Assembly: GCF_011762095.1 (NCBI RefSeq)
Contig: NZ_JAASQO010000006.1
Span: 176,000 to 239,999 of the forward strand
From: Parvibaculum indicum
GTDB lineage: Bacteria; Pseudomonadota; Alphaproteobacteria; Parvibaculales; Parvibaculaceae
Direction of reading: 5' to 3'
DNA: 64,000 nucleotides
In this document: piece by piece, positions 55,508 through 63,960 of the stretch
Layout of the letters: the number at the start of each line of letters is the position of its first letter
How positions within the stretch are numbered: the first letter of the stretch is position 1
Position numbers and translations under genes: made by a program
The notes under the pieces: model-generated
What the model saw: the letters and a program-made list of their open reading frames with translations, nothing else
Databases searched by the model: none
Told to the model about the DNA's origin: nothing

Positions 55508-56251
55508 ATGACCTATTGCGTGGCGCTGCGCCTTAAGGAAGGGCTGGTGATGCTGGCCGACACGCGCACCAATGCCGGCGTCGACAATATTTCCACCTTC
55601 CGCAAGCTCACCGTGATCGAACATCCGGGCGAGCGCGTGATCAGCATCATGACGGCAGGCAATCTGGCGGTCAGCCAGGCGGCGGTGAATATCGCGCTTG
55701 AGCAGGGTATCGCCCCTCGCCCGGGCGAGGAGCCGATGACGCTTCACACCGTACCGTCCATGGTGCGTGCGGCGCAGCTGATGGGGCAGGCGGTGCGGGA
55801 AGTGTACCGGACCGACGGTCCGTCGCTCGAAGCGCAGGCCGGCGATTTCAGCGTGTCGATATTGTTGGCGGGCCAGGTCGGCCAGGGCGAGATGCGGCTT
55901 TTTCAGGTCTATTCTGCCGGCAATTATATCGAGGCGACGGAAGACACGCCCTTCCTGCAGATCGGCGAGCACAAGTACGGCAAGCCGATCATCGACCGCG
56001 CGCTACATTACGATACGCCGCTCGATGACGGGTTGAAACTTGCGTTGATTTCCATGGATTCGACCATGCGCTCCAACCTGTCCGTCGGTATGCCGATCGA
56101 TCTGATGGTCTATCGGCGGGATGCGCTGAAAGTGGCGATGACACGGCGGATTTCCGAAGATGATGAGTATTTCCGCGGGTTGCGTCAGTCCTGGTCGGAT
56201 GCGCTGACAAAGGCATATCGGGCCATTCCCGAGCCGGGCTGGGAATTTTAG
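55508..56251 (+). CDS. Anbu-type proteasome-like protease
   Basis: A 247-residue Ntn hydrolase. Removal of Met1 exposes Thr as nucleophile (MTYCVALRL). D17 and K32 after processing, in LADTRTNAGVDNISTFRKL, fit the catalytic set of proteasome beta subunits, and MTAGNLAVSQA matches Anbu. Anbu proteins assemble into open helical or ring assemblies and co-occur with the three genes upstream; the substrate is unknown. Its stop overlaps the end of the IS5-family remnant on the other strand. Confidence 0.92.
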   Translation: MTYCVALRLKEGLVMLADTRTNAGVDNISTFRKLTVIEHPGERVISIMTAGNLAVSQAAVNIALEQGIAPRPGEEPMTLHTVPSMVRAAQLMGQAVREVYRTDGPSLEAQAGDFSVSILLAGQVGQGEMRLFQVYSAGNYIEATEDTPFLQIGEHKYGKPIIDRALHYDTPLDDGLKLALISMDSTMRSNLSVGMPIDLMVYRRDALKVAMTRRISEDDEYFRGLRQSWSDALTKAYRAIPEPGWEF

Positions 56252-56772
56252 GCCTTAGACTCATAAGCGCGTAGCCAGATGCGTATTGAAGCGAGCTTGA
56301 TCATGGCCATGAAGGTCGATCCGAGCTTGTCGTATCTGGTGGCGATGCGGCAGAAGAACTTGAGCTTGTTGAAGAACCTCTCGACGAGGTTTCGTTCCCG
56401 GTAGAGCCTGGGCGAAAAGCAGGGCTTCCATTTTCGGTTTGCTTTGGCGAGGATATTGGACGTGGCGCCCTGATCCTCGATTTGCCGCCTGATCCAGTCG
56501 GCGTCGTAGGCCTTGTCGGCGAGAATCAACTGGCCTTTTTGCTGCCCAGACAACAGCTCTCGCGCCGTCCACACATGCTTCTGGTGATTGAAGCTCGAGG
56601 CTTCGTCAGTTTGACTGGATGAAAGCTGGGTTTTGTTATGCTGCCGACTTTTACCCTCCAGGCAGAGGGAGCATCGCTTTTGGCTACTGGCAGTCGTTTG
56701 TCCGGCTGCAATGAAGTCATTTTGTCGACCGTTTTCAGAGCATTTTTGCTGAATCAATATTGAAGTAGACAA
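56248..56772 (-). pseudogene. Truncated IS5-family (IS427-like) transposase
   Basis: The C-terminal part, LILADKAYDADWIRRQIEDQG and NLVERFFNKLKFFCRIATRYDK to IWLRAYES, is the end of an IS5/IS427-type DDE transposase. The glutamate in NLVERF is the last catalytic acid and the LADKAYD aspartate the second. The N-terminal half with the first aspartate is missing; residues before about 80 have no family look and lie in A+T-rich DNA. No terminal inverted repeat was found. It ends exactly at the Anbu stop codon. Confidence 0.78.
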
Positions 56773-56875
56773 AAATATAATGATCCAAAGCCCGTCCAGG
56801 TCTGAGTGCTATCTTTAAGTTCTAGAGTTATTTTACTTATTTTCTGAAAGATTTATTGCCTGTATCCAAGTAATT

Positions 56876-58237
56876 TTACTCTATCATTTTGGTTTCTTCG
56901 GGGCGAGAAGCGTCTGTTGGTAATCTGATGGTCGCCTGAAATCCTGATGACGCACCCGGGCGCGGCGACTCCAGGACGAGCGCGCTTCCGATCCGATCCG
57001 CTATGGCCGCGACGATGGCAAGGCCCAGCCCGCTACCATCAGCGCTTGCGCCCGCCCGCTCGAAGCGAGCGGTCAGGCGCTCCAGAGTGTCACGCGGCAG
57101 GACGGGACCGTCATTCGCGACGATCAACTGCCCATCCGAAGTAAGGGTCACATCGACCGGAGCGTTCTCCGCTCCATGACGCAGAGCATTCTCCATGAGA
57201 TTTCGACACAGGATTCCGAAGGCATCAGGGTCGAGGTCCGACATGACCGGCGCCTCCGGAAGCGTCAACGCGATGCGCCCCGGTGTGCCCGCGCGGTCGA
57301 GGTCCTTCACCATGACGCGCGCGACATCTCTCAGGTCTGCGCTTCTGTCCAGGCGAAGGCGTCCGCCTTCTGCACGGGCAAGCTGTATGAGGCGCTCGGA
57401 GAGTTGTGTCAGCCGCTTGAGCGTGACTTCAATTTCCAAAGCCTGAGATTCGACACCCGAGTCACGTGTTTCCGCCCGAAGCCGCTGTGCCTGGGCGATG
57501 GCGCCTGCCAGCGGCGTGCGCAGCTCATGCGCGGCATTGGCCGCGAAGCTGCGCTCGGCCTCAAAGGCCTCGCGTAGGCGGGTCAACAGGCTGTTCAGGG
57601 TCGCGGTCAGTGGTCCGATTTCTGCCGGTAAATCGTCCGCAGGAATCTCGGAAAGGTCATGGGTGCCGCGCGACTCCAGTCTTGCGCGGAACCGGCGCAA
57701 TGGATCGAGGCTGAAGCGAATGGCCAGTATGATCGCCGCCAGCGCAACGGGCAACAGGATCAATAGCGGCAGCCCGAGGCCGAGCTGGATCTCCCGCGCG
57801 ACCGCCATGCGATGTGCAAGCGCTTCTGCGACGGTTATTCTGATCGTCCCCTGAAGCGCCGCGTCGCTGTAGAGCCGGTGAGTGGCGGTCTGACTGAATC
57901 CCGGGCCCTCATACGGTGGGAAGATGGCCGGGTCTGCTGAATGCGATTGTTGCAGGATGCGGCCTTCGGCATCGCGCACGATATAGGTGAGTAACTCGTC
58001 ATGCGCCCGTATCGGCGCGAGCCGTTGCGTTGTCCCCGACTGTTCACGCCCGACAATCTCGGTCACGGCGACGGGCAGGATGCGCTCGGCGGTCTCGCGC
58101 AATGCGCTGTCGAAGACCTCGTTCATATCCGCGCGGATGATCACGCTCGTGACCGTTGCGGTCAGCAGCCACAGGACCGTCAGCACGAGGCCGGCCGACA
58201 GGACAAGTCTTGCCTGAAGACTGTACGGCCGTCTCAT
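56876..58237 (-). CDS. QseC-like sensor histidine kinase
   Basis: A 453-residue two-pass kinase. The first membrane helix is near 10-33 and the second near 152-175, with a periplasmic sensor of about 115 residues between. A HAMP-like linker follows, then H237 in NAAHELRTPLAGAIAQAQ, the N-box NLMENALRHG and DGSGLGLAIV. ATG 58237 overlaps the regulator stop (ATGA). It pairs with the regulator at 58234 and is divergent from the PepSY/flavin operon it probably controls. Confidence 0.9.
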   Translation of the reverse strand: MRRPYSLQARLVLSAGLVLTVLWLLTATVTSVIIRADMNEVFDSALRETAERILPVAVTEIVGREQSGTTQRLAPIRAHDELLTYIVRDAEGRILQQSHSADPAIFPPYEGPGFSQTATHRLYSDAALQGTIRITVAEALAHRMAVAREIQLGLGLPLLILLPVALAAIILAIRFSLDPLRRFRARLESRGTHDLSEIPADDLPAEIGPLTATLNSLLTRLREAFEAERSFAANAAHELRTPLAGAIAQAQRLRAETRDSGVESQALEIEVTLKRLTQLSERLIQLARAEGGRLRLDRSADLRDVARVMVKDLDRAGTPGRIALTLPEAPVMSDLDPDAFGILCRNLMENALRHGAENAPVDVTLTSDGQLIVANDGPVLPRDTLERLTARFERAGASADGSGLGLAIVAAIADRIGSALVLESPRPGASSGFQATIRLPTDASRPEETKMIE

Positions 58238-58893
58238 GGTCTGGCCAGCCTGTAGCCCATGCCGCGCTCGGTCTCGATGACGGCGTTCCCGAGTTTCTTG
58301 CGCAGGCGGCTGACATGGACCTCGATGGTGTTGCTTTCGACCTCGGCGTCGAAGGCGTAGAGCTTCTCTTCCAGTTGCGCCTTGGACAGAAGCTGCCCCG
58401 GGCGCGCGAGGAAGGCTTCGAGCAGCGCCCATTCCCGCGCCGTAAGCTGAACGGGCTTGCCGTCGCGGCGAACGCTCCGCGCCGCCAGGTCGATCTCGAG
58501 CGGGCCATGGGTGATGATGGGGTTCGGGTTGCCCGAATAGCGCCGGGCGACCGAGCCGATCCGGGCCGAGAGTTCGGAAAGGTCGAAAGGCTTCACGAGG
58601 TAGTCGTCGGCGCCCGCATTCAGCCCCTCGATCCTGTCTGACACCTGGTCGAGCGCTGTCAGGATGATAACGGGCGTCACGTCGCCCCTTGTACGCAGGC
58701 TCTTCAGGAGCCCGATGCCGCGCCCGTCCGGCAGCATAAGATCGAGCAGGATCAGGTCATAGGATGTGGCTTTTACCGCATCGTCCGCTGCGTCGAGGCG
58801 CGTGACCCAGTCCACCGAGTGCCCATCGGCGGCAAGCTGGTCGCGTACAGCGGCGCCCAGAACCGTGTCGTCCTCGATCAGCAGGATACGCAT
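58234..58893 (-). CDS. QseB/OmpR-family response regulator
   Basis: A 219-residue protein. The receiver domain has ED at 7-8, phospho-acceptor D51 and K101, and the C-terminal winged helix has LTAREWALLEAFL and SNTIEVHVSRLRKKLG. ATG 58893 gives the standard MRILLIEDD start; the frame stays open upstream without similarity. It is the partner of the kinase at 56876. Confidence 0.93.
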   Translation of the reverse strand: MRILLIEDDTVLGAAVRDQLAADGHSVDWVTRLDAADDAVKATSYDLILLDLMLPDGRGIGLLKSLRTRGDVTPVIILTALDQVSDRIEGLNAGADDYLVKPFDLSELSARIGSVARRYSGNPNPIITHGPLEIDLAARSVRRDGKPVQLTAREWALLEAFLARPGQLLSKAQLEEKLYAFDAEVESNTIEVHVSRLRKKLGNAVIETERGMGYRLARP

Positions 58894-58929
58894 GGTCGTC
58901 CTCGTCTTTCCCGGTGACCCTCCATGACC

Positions 58930-58986
58930 CGTCAGGCTGACGCGAACCTGAAGAGGGCCGGCCCGCCTCGTCAGGCTGCCGTCAGC
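58930..58986. promoter_or_regulatory. Repeated gtcag elements in the divergent regulator/PepSY promoter region
   Basis: cgtcaggctg occurs at 58930-58939 and 58969-58978. The first extends to the palindrome gtcag-g-ctgac, and a third gtcag follows at 58981. They sit between the divergent regulator and PepSY genes and are candidate response-regulator sites. Confidence 0.45.
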
Positions 58987-59036
58987 TTCGCCGCGCATGA
59001 CTTGCATCAGGATGACCCCAGCGGGAAGTTTGGCTC

Positions 59037-59333
59037 ATGAAGAAGACATTGACAATTCTCTGCTTTCTCGCGGTTTTTCCGGCCGGCGTCGTGCTGGCCG
59101 ATGACGAGTGCCTGGTGCCGATGGCTGACTGGCAGCCGCGCGATGCCGTCGTCCGGCTGGCCGAGGAGAACGGCTGGACGGTGCGCCGTATCAAGATCGA
59201 CGATGGCTGCTATGAAGTCGATGGCCGCGACGCGGAGGGGCGCCGGATCGAAGCAACCGTCCACCCGGCCACGCTTCAGGTGATCGAGTTGGAGTACGAG
59301 GACGACGACGATCGCCCCGCTTCGGGATCGTAA
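59037..59333 (+). CDS. PepSY-domain periplasmic protein
   Basis: A 98-residue protein with a signal peptide (cleavage near VLA-DD, residue 21) and one PepSY domain: WQPRDAVVRLAEENGWTV, IDDGCYEVDGRD and HPATLQVIELE. It is a paralogue of the protein at 59507. Two cysteines (in DECLVP and DDGCYE) could form a disulfide. It is followed by its own terminator. Confidence 0.87.
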   Translation: MKKTLTILCFLAVFPAGVVLADDECLVPMADWQPRDAVVRLAEENGWTVRRIKIDDGCYEVDGRDAEGRRIEATVHPATLQVIELEYEDDDDRPASGS

Positions 59334-59380
59334 GGAGGCGATAGTGACTGACACGAGCGCGCAGGGCGCGCTGCAAACGA

Positions 59381-59408
59381 GCCTCGCTCTCACCGGCGGG
59401 GCCTTTTT
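59381..59408 (+). terminator. Intrinsic terminator after the first PepSY gene
   Basis: A 7-bp stem gcctcgc / gcggggc (one G-T pair), 8-base loop, then cttttt, 48 bases past the stop. It separates the first PepSY gene from the following operon. Confidence 0.65.
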
Positions 59409-59454
59409 CTTCCTGACGGAAAGCTGAAGCGGGAATCGCTCCGCCGTCAGGAAG
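59409..59454. promoter_or_regulatory. 11-bp inverted repeat upstream of the second PepSY gene
   Basis: cttcctgacgg and ccgtcaggaag are perfect complements with 24 bases between. Each arm contains the gtcagg core also seen at 58930-58986, so this may be an operator of the same regulator rather than a terminator. Confidence 0.45.
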
Positions 59455-59506
59455 CCCTCAGCTTGGCTCTGCAGATTGGTCTCAGCAGACGAAAGGAAAC
59501 CCTGCC

Positions 59507-59890
59507 ATGAACAAGACACTGACCGTATTTGCCTTTGCCTTTGCAGCGCTTCTGCCCGCGGGCGCGGCGCTCGCAGACGACAACGATTGCGCCGTGCCCC
59601 GCAGCCAATGGCAGCCGCGCGAGGCCGCGCTGCAGGTGGCGCGGGACACTGGCTGGACCGTGCACGATTTCGAGGTTGACGATGGTTGCTATGAGATCGA
59701 GGGCCGCGACGGCGATGGCCGCAAGATCGAGGTCAAGCTCGATCCGGCAACGCTGCAGATCGTGGTGATCGACCACGAGGACGACGACGAACGTGGCGGC
59801 GCAAGCAATCCCGCACCGTCAGGTTCGGTGGCACCGCCGAAGAACGGTCTCTTCGGAAACGGAGCTCCTCCGCGGGTCCAGATGAACTGA
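59507..59890 (+). CDS. PepSY-domain periplasmic protein (paralogue)
   Basis: A 127-residue protein with a signal peptide (cleavage near ALA-DD) and a PepSY domain closely matching the protein at 59037: WQPREAALQVARDTGWTV, VDDGCYEIEGRDGDGRKIEV and DPATLQIVVID, with both cysteines kept. It has an extra proline- and serine-rich tail of about 30 residues. It starts the operon PepSY, DUF2271, flavoreductase, apbE. Confidence 0.88.
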   Translation: MNKTLTVFAFAFAALLPAGAALADDNDCAVPRSQWQPREAALQVARDTGWTVHDFEVDDGCYEIEGRDGDGRKIEVKLDPATLQIVVIDHEDDDERGGASNPAPSGSVAPPKNGLFGNGAPPRVQMN

Positions 59891-59928
59891 GCCGCTCCGC
59901 AGCACCTCTCCGAACAAGGATCCATCCG

Positions 59929-60399
59929 ATGAAATCGTTTCTTGCAACGCTCGCGCTCACCACCGCGCTGACGCTTCCCGGCGTCGCCATGGCGCGGCCC
60001 GTGACGCTTACCACGACCCTCAACAATTACGGTGGTGACGGGGCCTATCTGGCATTCTACGTCACCGATGCCTCGGACGCCTATGTCGGCAGTCTCTGGA
60101 TGGCCGGCGACAAGTCCAAATACTACAAGCATCTGAGCGACTGGTACCGCGCCACCGGCGGTGACACCGCGCAGGTGAACGGCATCACCGGCGCCAGCGT
60201 CGGCGCGGGGCGTAAACTGGAGATCACGCTCGACCTTGCCGATGCGCTGTTCGATGCGGGCTACACGCTCCATATCGACGCGGCCGTCGAGGACATGCGG
60301 GACAGCCCCAACGAGGTGGCCGTCCCGCTCACGACCGCTGGCGCGGGCACGCCTGTGAACGGACGCCGCTACATCGCCAGCTTCAACTACGACATGTGA
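59929..60399 (+). CDS. DUF2271 periplasmic protein with flavinylation-like motif
   Basis: A 156-residue protein with a signal peptide (cleavage near AMA-RP, residue 22) and a DUF2271 beta-rich domain. The motif ITGAS (T87) resembles the Ser/Thr-Gly-Ala-Ser/Thr sites to which ApbE attaches FMN. DUF2271 proteins have been proposed as flavin carriers in extracytosolic electron-transfer systems. apbE lies in the same operon. FMN attachment here is inferred. Confidence 0.87.
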   Translation: MKSFLATLALTTALTLPGVAMARPVTLTTTLNNYGGDGAYLAFYVTDASDAYVGSLWMAGDKSKYYKHLSDWYRATGGDTAQVNGITGASVGAGRKLEITLDLADALFDAGYTLHIDAAVEDMRDSPNEVAVPLTTAGAGTPVNGRRYIASFNYDM

Positions 60400-60411
60400 G
60401 GAGCGGAGGCT

Positions 60412-62619
60412 ATGATCCGTGCACTCCATCGCTGGCCGGGCCTTCTGGCCCTCGCGCTCGTCACCATCCTCGCCCTGAGCGGCGCGGCGCTGTCGGTCTT
60501 CCCTGCGGCCGAGCGCATCGCCACGCCGCAGGCGGAGGCCGGCCTGACGGTCGCCATCCTCGCAGACCGCATCCAGACGGCCTATCCTGGCGTCGAGCAG
60601 ATCCGCCGGTCGCCCTCAGGCCGGATCACCGCCTACTGGTTCGATCAGGGCGAACCGGGTGCGGCTGTCATTGACCCGGCAACGGGCAAGGGCGTGGCCT
60701 CGGCCGACCCCAACCAGGTCGAACGCTGGCTGACGAACCTGCACCGTTCGCTGTTCCTCGGGGATGGCGGGCGCATCGCCATGGCCACGGGGGCGGCGGC
60801 GATGCTGGTCCTCTCGCTTTCGGGCGCGGCGCTGGTCGCGCGGCGGGCGGGCGGCGGGCGGAACTGGTTCGCCCCCTTGCGCGGGCCGCTAGCCGGCCGG
60901 CTGCATGTCGAGATCGCCCGCATCGCCGTGATCGGCCTCGTCCTGTCCTCTACGACCGCCCTGTGGATGACGGCCTCAACCTTCGATCTGCTCCCCGACG
61001 GCGGCGCGGTGCCCGCCATGTCGGCCGAGGTGAGCGGCGAGATGGGGTTCGCTCTGGATCAGATGCCAGCCCTGAGGCAGACGCCCGTCGCCGAGCTGCG
61101 CGCGCTGAGCTTTCCCTATCCTGGCGATGCGACGGACGTACTTACGCTGAAGACGGATCGGGGAACCGGGGACCTCGATCAGGGCACCGGTGCACTCCTT
61201 GGCTGGGCCGACCTGAGCGGCTGGGAGCGCATCTCGGAAACCATCTACATGTTGCACACCGGTCAGGGCGCGGCGACGCTCGGCCTTGTGCTCGGGCTCA
61301 TGGCGCTCGGCGTGCCCGCGATGGGCGCAACCGGCGTTCTGGTCTGGCTTGCCGGGCGGCGCGGCCGGCCGCGTATCCGGGGCAATGGGCCCGCCGGGCG
61401 TGCCGAGACGATCCTGCTTGTCGGCAGCGAGGGCGGCAGCACATGGGGCTTCGCAGCGACCCTGCACGCCGCGTTGACGGAAGCCGGGCAGAGCGTCCAT
61501 GTCGGCGCGATGTCGGGCTTCGCGCCGGAGCGCTACACTCAGGCGGAGCGGATCATCCTGCTCGCCGCGACTTATGGCGACGGCGCGGCGCCGGCCTCTG
61601 CCAAGGGGTTCCTCGATCGGTTGAACGCCGCCGATCTCGTACCTGACATTCCTCTGGCCGTGCTCGGTTTCGGTGACAAGAGCTTTCCCGCTTATTGCGC
61701 CTTCGCCAAGGCTGCCGCAGCCGCCGCTGAAGCGAAGGGCTGGCCTGAACTCATGCCCCTCGACACGGTCGACCGCCAGTCGCCGCAGCACTTTGCCCGC
61801 TGGGGTCGCGCGCTCGGACAGGCTCTCGGCATTGACCTCGACCTTTCGCACCAACCTGTCCTGCCGAAAACCGGGACTCTGACCCTCGTCTCACGGCGCG
61901 ACTACGGCGCTGAGGTTCAGGCCCCGACGGCGATCCTGCGCTTCGGCCTGCCGCGCGTCTCGTTCTGGCAGAGGCTGACCGGGGCCGGGTTCGCCCGGTT
62001 CGACGCCGGCGACCTGATCGGTGTCGTGCCGGAAGGCAGCACTGTCCCGCGGCTCTACTCGCTGGCCTCCGCGCGCCAAGACGGGTTCGTCGAGATCGTC
62101 GTGAGGAAACATCCCGGCGGCCTCTGCTCGGGTCAGCTCACGGCGCTGGAGCCGGGTGACAGGGTTACGGCCTTCCTTCGCCGCAACCCCGGTTTCCGTC
62201 CGTGTCGGGGCCAAGCGCCCTTGATCCTGATTGGCGCCGGGACCGGTATCGGGCCGCTCGCGGGCTTCGTGCGCGGCAATACGCGGCACAGGCCCGTCCA
62301 CCTCTTCTTCGGTATGCGCCATCCTGACAGCGACTTCTTCTACGGCGACGAGATGCCCGCCTGGCAGGAAGAGTACCGTTTGACCCGGCTGGTCACGGCC
62401 GTCTCTCGCAGAGAGCGCCCCCAATATGTGCAGGATGCGCTGCGCAGCGAAGCGGCGCAGGTCGCGCAGCTCGTCCGGGACGGAGCCCGCGTCATGGTCT
62501 GCGGCGGGCGTGATATGGCGGCGGGCGTTGCCGATGCGCTGGCCGATATCCTCGCACCGACCGGGCTCACGCCGGCTGTGCTGAAAGCGGAGGGGCGATA
62601 TGTCGAAGACGTCTATTGA
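60412..62619 (+). CDS. PepSY-TM / flavodoxin / FNR fused membrane reductase
   Basis: A 735-residue three-part protein. Residues 1-330 are a PepSY_TM region with about four membrane helices (first near 10-28, last near 290-315). Residues about 340-480 form a flavodoxin domain (ILLVGSEGGSTWGFA, AATYGDGAAPAS, LGFGDKSF). The rest is a ferredoxin-NADP reductase-type domain with RLYSLAS (FAD), GGLCSGQL, GAGTGIGPLAGF (NADPH) and a C-terminal Tyr (VEDVY). It should take electrons from NAD(P)H to the membrane or periplasm. It starts 12 bases after the DUF2271 gene. Confidence 0.9.
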   Translation: MIRALHRWPGLLALALVTILALSGAALSVFPAAERIATPQAEAGLTVAILADRIQTAYPGVEQIRRSPSGRITAYWFDQGEPGAAVIDPATGKGVASADPNQVERWLTNLHRSLFLGDGGRIAMATGAAAMLVLSLSGAALVARRAGGGRNWFAPLRGPLAGRLHVEIARIAVIGLVLSSTTALWMTASTFDLLPDGGAVPAMSAEVSGEMGFALDQMPALRQTPVAELRALSFPYPGDATDVLTLKTDRGTGDLDQGTGALLGWADLSGWERISETIYMLHTGQGAATLGLVLGLMALGVPAMGATGVLVWLAGRRGRPRIRGNGPAGRAETILLVGSEGGSTWGFAATLHAALTEAGQSVHVGAMSGFAPERYTQAERIILLAATYGDGAAPASAKGFLDRLNAADLVPDIPLAVLGFGDKSFPAYCAFAKAAAAAAEAKGWPELMPLDTVDRQSPQHFARWGRALGQALGIDLDLSHQPVLPKTGTLTLVSRRDYGAEVQAPTAILRFGLPRVSFWQRLTGAGFARFDAGDLIGVVPEGSTVPRLYSLASARQDGFVEIVVRKHPGGLCSGQLTALEPGDRVTAFLRRNPGFRPCRGQAPLILIGAGTGIGPLAGFVRGNTRHRPVHLFFGMRHPDSDFFYGDEMPAWQEEYRLTRLVTAVSRRERPQYVQDALRSEAAQVAQLVRDGARVMVCGGRDMAAGVADALADILAPTGLTPAVLKAEGRYVEDVY

Positions 62620-63580
62620 GGCGGCGCGCATCGCTCTGAACGGCCTAACCATGGGCACGCGCTGGTCGGCGTTGTTCTTCGAGGAACAGGGCATCGACAC
62701 GGACGCGGTCCAGACCGCGCTTCAGGCAGCTGTCGATGAGGTTGATGCCCAGATGTCGACATGGAAGCCCGGCAGCGACTTGATGCGCCTCAACGCAGCG
62801 CCCGTTGGCGAATGGGTGACGGTGCCCGCGCATCTCCTGCATGTCCTGCGCCTGGGCCTCGAGATTGGCCGCGCATCGGGCGGAGCGTTCGACATCGGCA
62901 TGGGCGATGCGGTGACAGCCTGGGGGTTCGGCCCGAAGGCCGCGGCGCCTGCGAGCATTCGCGCCGCGATGGCGGCGCGACGCCGTCCGGCGCATGAGGT
63001 CCTGGAGATCGACGGTGCCCGTGTGCGCAAGTCCTCGCCCGTCGCGCTCGACCTGAACGGCATCGCCAAGGGCTACGGGGTCGACCGACTGGCCGAGACC
63101 CTGCGCGACTGCGGGATCGGCAACGCCCTCGTCGGCATCGATGGCGAGATGCGCGCGCTCGGCCTTCGGCCGGACGGAGAGGCATGGACCATCGCTGTCG
63201 AGGGGCCGGATGCCGAGCGTCGGATGCCCCATTCGATCCTTTCGCTTCAGGATGCTGCCGTGGCGACCTCCGGCGATTACCGTCACTGGGTCGAGGTGCA
63301 GGGGCGGCGCTTGTCGCACACGATGGACCCTATCCGTGGCGCGCCCCTGATCGCGTCGCCTGCCTCCGTCACCGTTGTAACCCGCACCTGTTTAGAGGCG
63401 GATGCCTGGGCGACGGCGCTCATGGTGCTCGGCCCCGACAGAGGCTCGGCACTCGCAAGAAAACGAGGCCTCGACGCTTTGTTCCTCCTGCGCGACGATA
63501 AAGGCAGTGTAAGGGGGGTGGGAGTCGGACAACTGTTTTCCGAAGGGCCTGCGGCAATCGTCTCAGCCGAGGGCAGGTGA
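62600..63580 (+). CDS. apbE: FAD:protein FMN transferase
   Basis: A 326-residue ApbE with MGTRWSALFF, DLNGIAKGYGVDRLAE, NALVGIDGEMRALG and SHTMDPIRGAPL, the conserved FAD- and metal-binding pieces. It moves FMN from FAD to a Thr/Ser of a target protein; the ITGAS site of the DUF2271 protein is the obvious candidate. The start overlaps the reductase by 20 bases. No signal peptide or lipobox is visible, which is odd because the proposed target is exported. Confidence 0.92.
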   Translation: MSKTSIEAARIALNGLTMGTRWSALFFEEQGIDTDAVQTALQAAVDEVDAQMSTWKPGSDLMRLNAAPVGEWVTVPAHLLHVLRLGLEIGRASGGAFDIGMGDAVTAWGFGPKAAAPASIRAAMAARRRPAHEVLEIDGARVRKSSPVALDLNGIAKGYGVDRLAETLRDCGIGNALVGIDGEMRALGLRPDGEAWTIAVEGPDAERRMPHSILSLQDAAVATSGDYRHWVEVQGRRLSHTMDPIRGAPLIASPASVTVVTRTCLEADAWATALMVLGPDRGSALARKRGLDALFLLRDDKGSVRGVGVGQLFSEGPAAIVSAEGR

Positions 63581-63960
63581 GCCGCATTGAGCAGACCGGT
63601 ACCCGATCGCTTCAAGAGCGCCGTGCTGCTGCTGGCCGCGACGGGCCTGATCACGGATCTTGCGCTTTCTTTTGTGCCTTTGCTGACAAGGTCGATATAG
63701 TGAACCTTGTCTGGTTCGCCGGAGCCATTTCTTCGATCTCCGTGCGCCCTACCTGATCCCGCTTCCCTTTGAGATCGCACTTATAAGTTAGCTCTGTTCA
63801 GTGTTTTCTTCTTGGTCGATCGCTTGTGATACTCCCAAGGGGCTTTAACAGTCGCCTCTTGACTTATTCTTATATTGTCATAAATCATCAAAATGATGAA
63901 GAGGTTAGAGCGGTTTCATCATAAAAGGAATCGTCAGGGGATTCCCACGGGGGACGACAC
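63581..63960. other. Intergenic region after apbE
   Basis: A 37-codon frame starting at TTG 63587 (hydrophobic, SAVLLLAATGLITDLALSF) ends at 63700; it could be the broken start of a membrane gene. From about 63780 the DNA is A+T-rich and holds a promoter-like sequence and a small palindrome (catca-aaa-tgatg near 63887). No complete gene. Confidence 0.4.
63859..63886 (+). promoter_or_regulatory. Candidate promoter for the right-edge gene
   Basis: ttgact at 63859-63864 and taaatc at 63881-63886 with 16 bases between, followed by the catcaaaatgatg palindrome. It points toward the ATG at 63961. Confidence 0.45.

Noticed and set aside
52100..55972. Long - strand frames opposite the ATP-grasp, alpha-E, transglutaminase and Anbu genes
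   Set aside because: Antisense shadows of four well-recognised + strand genes.
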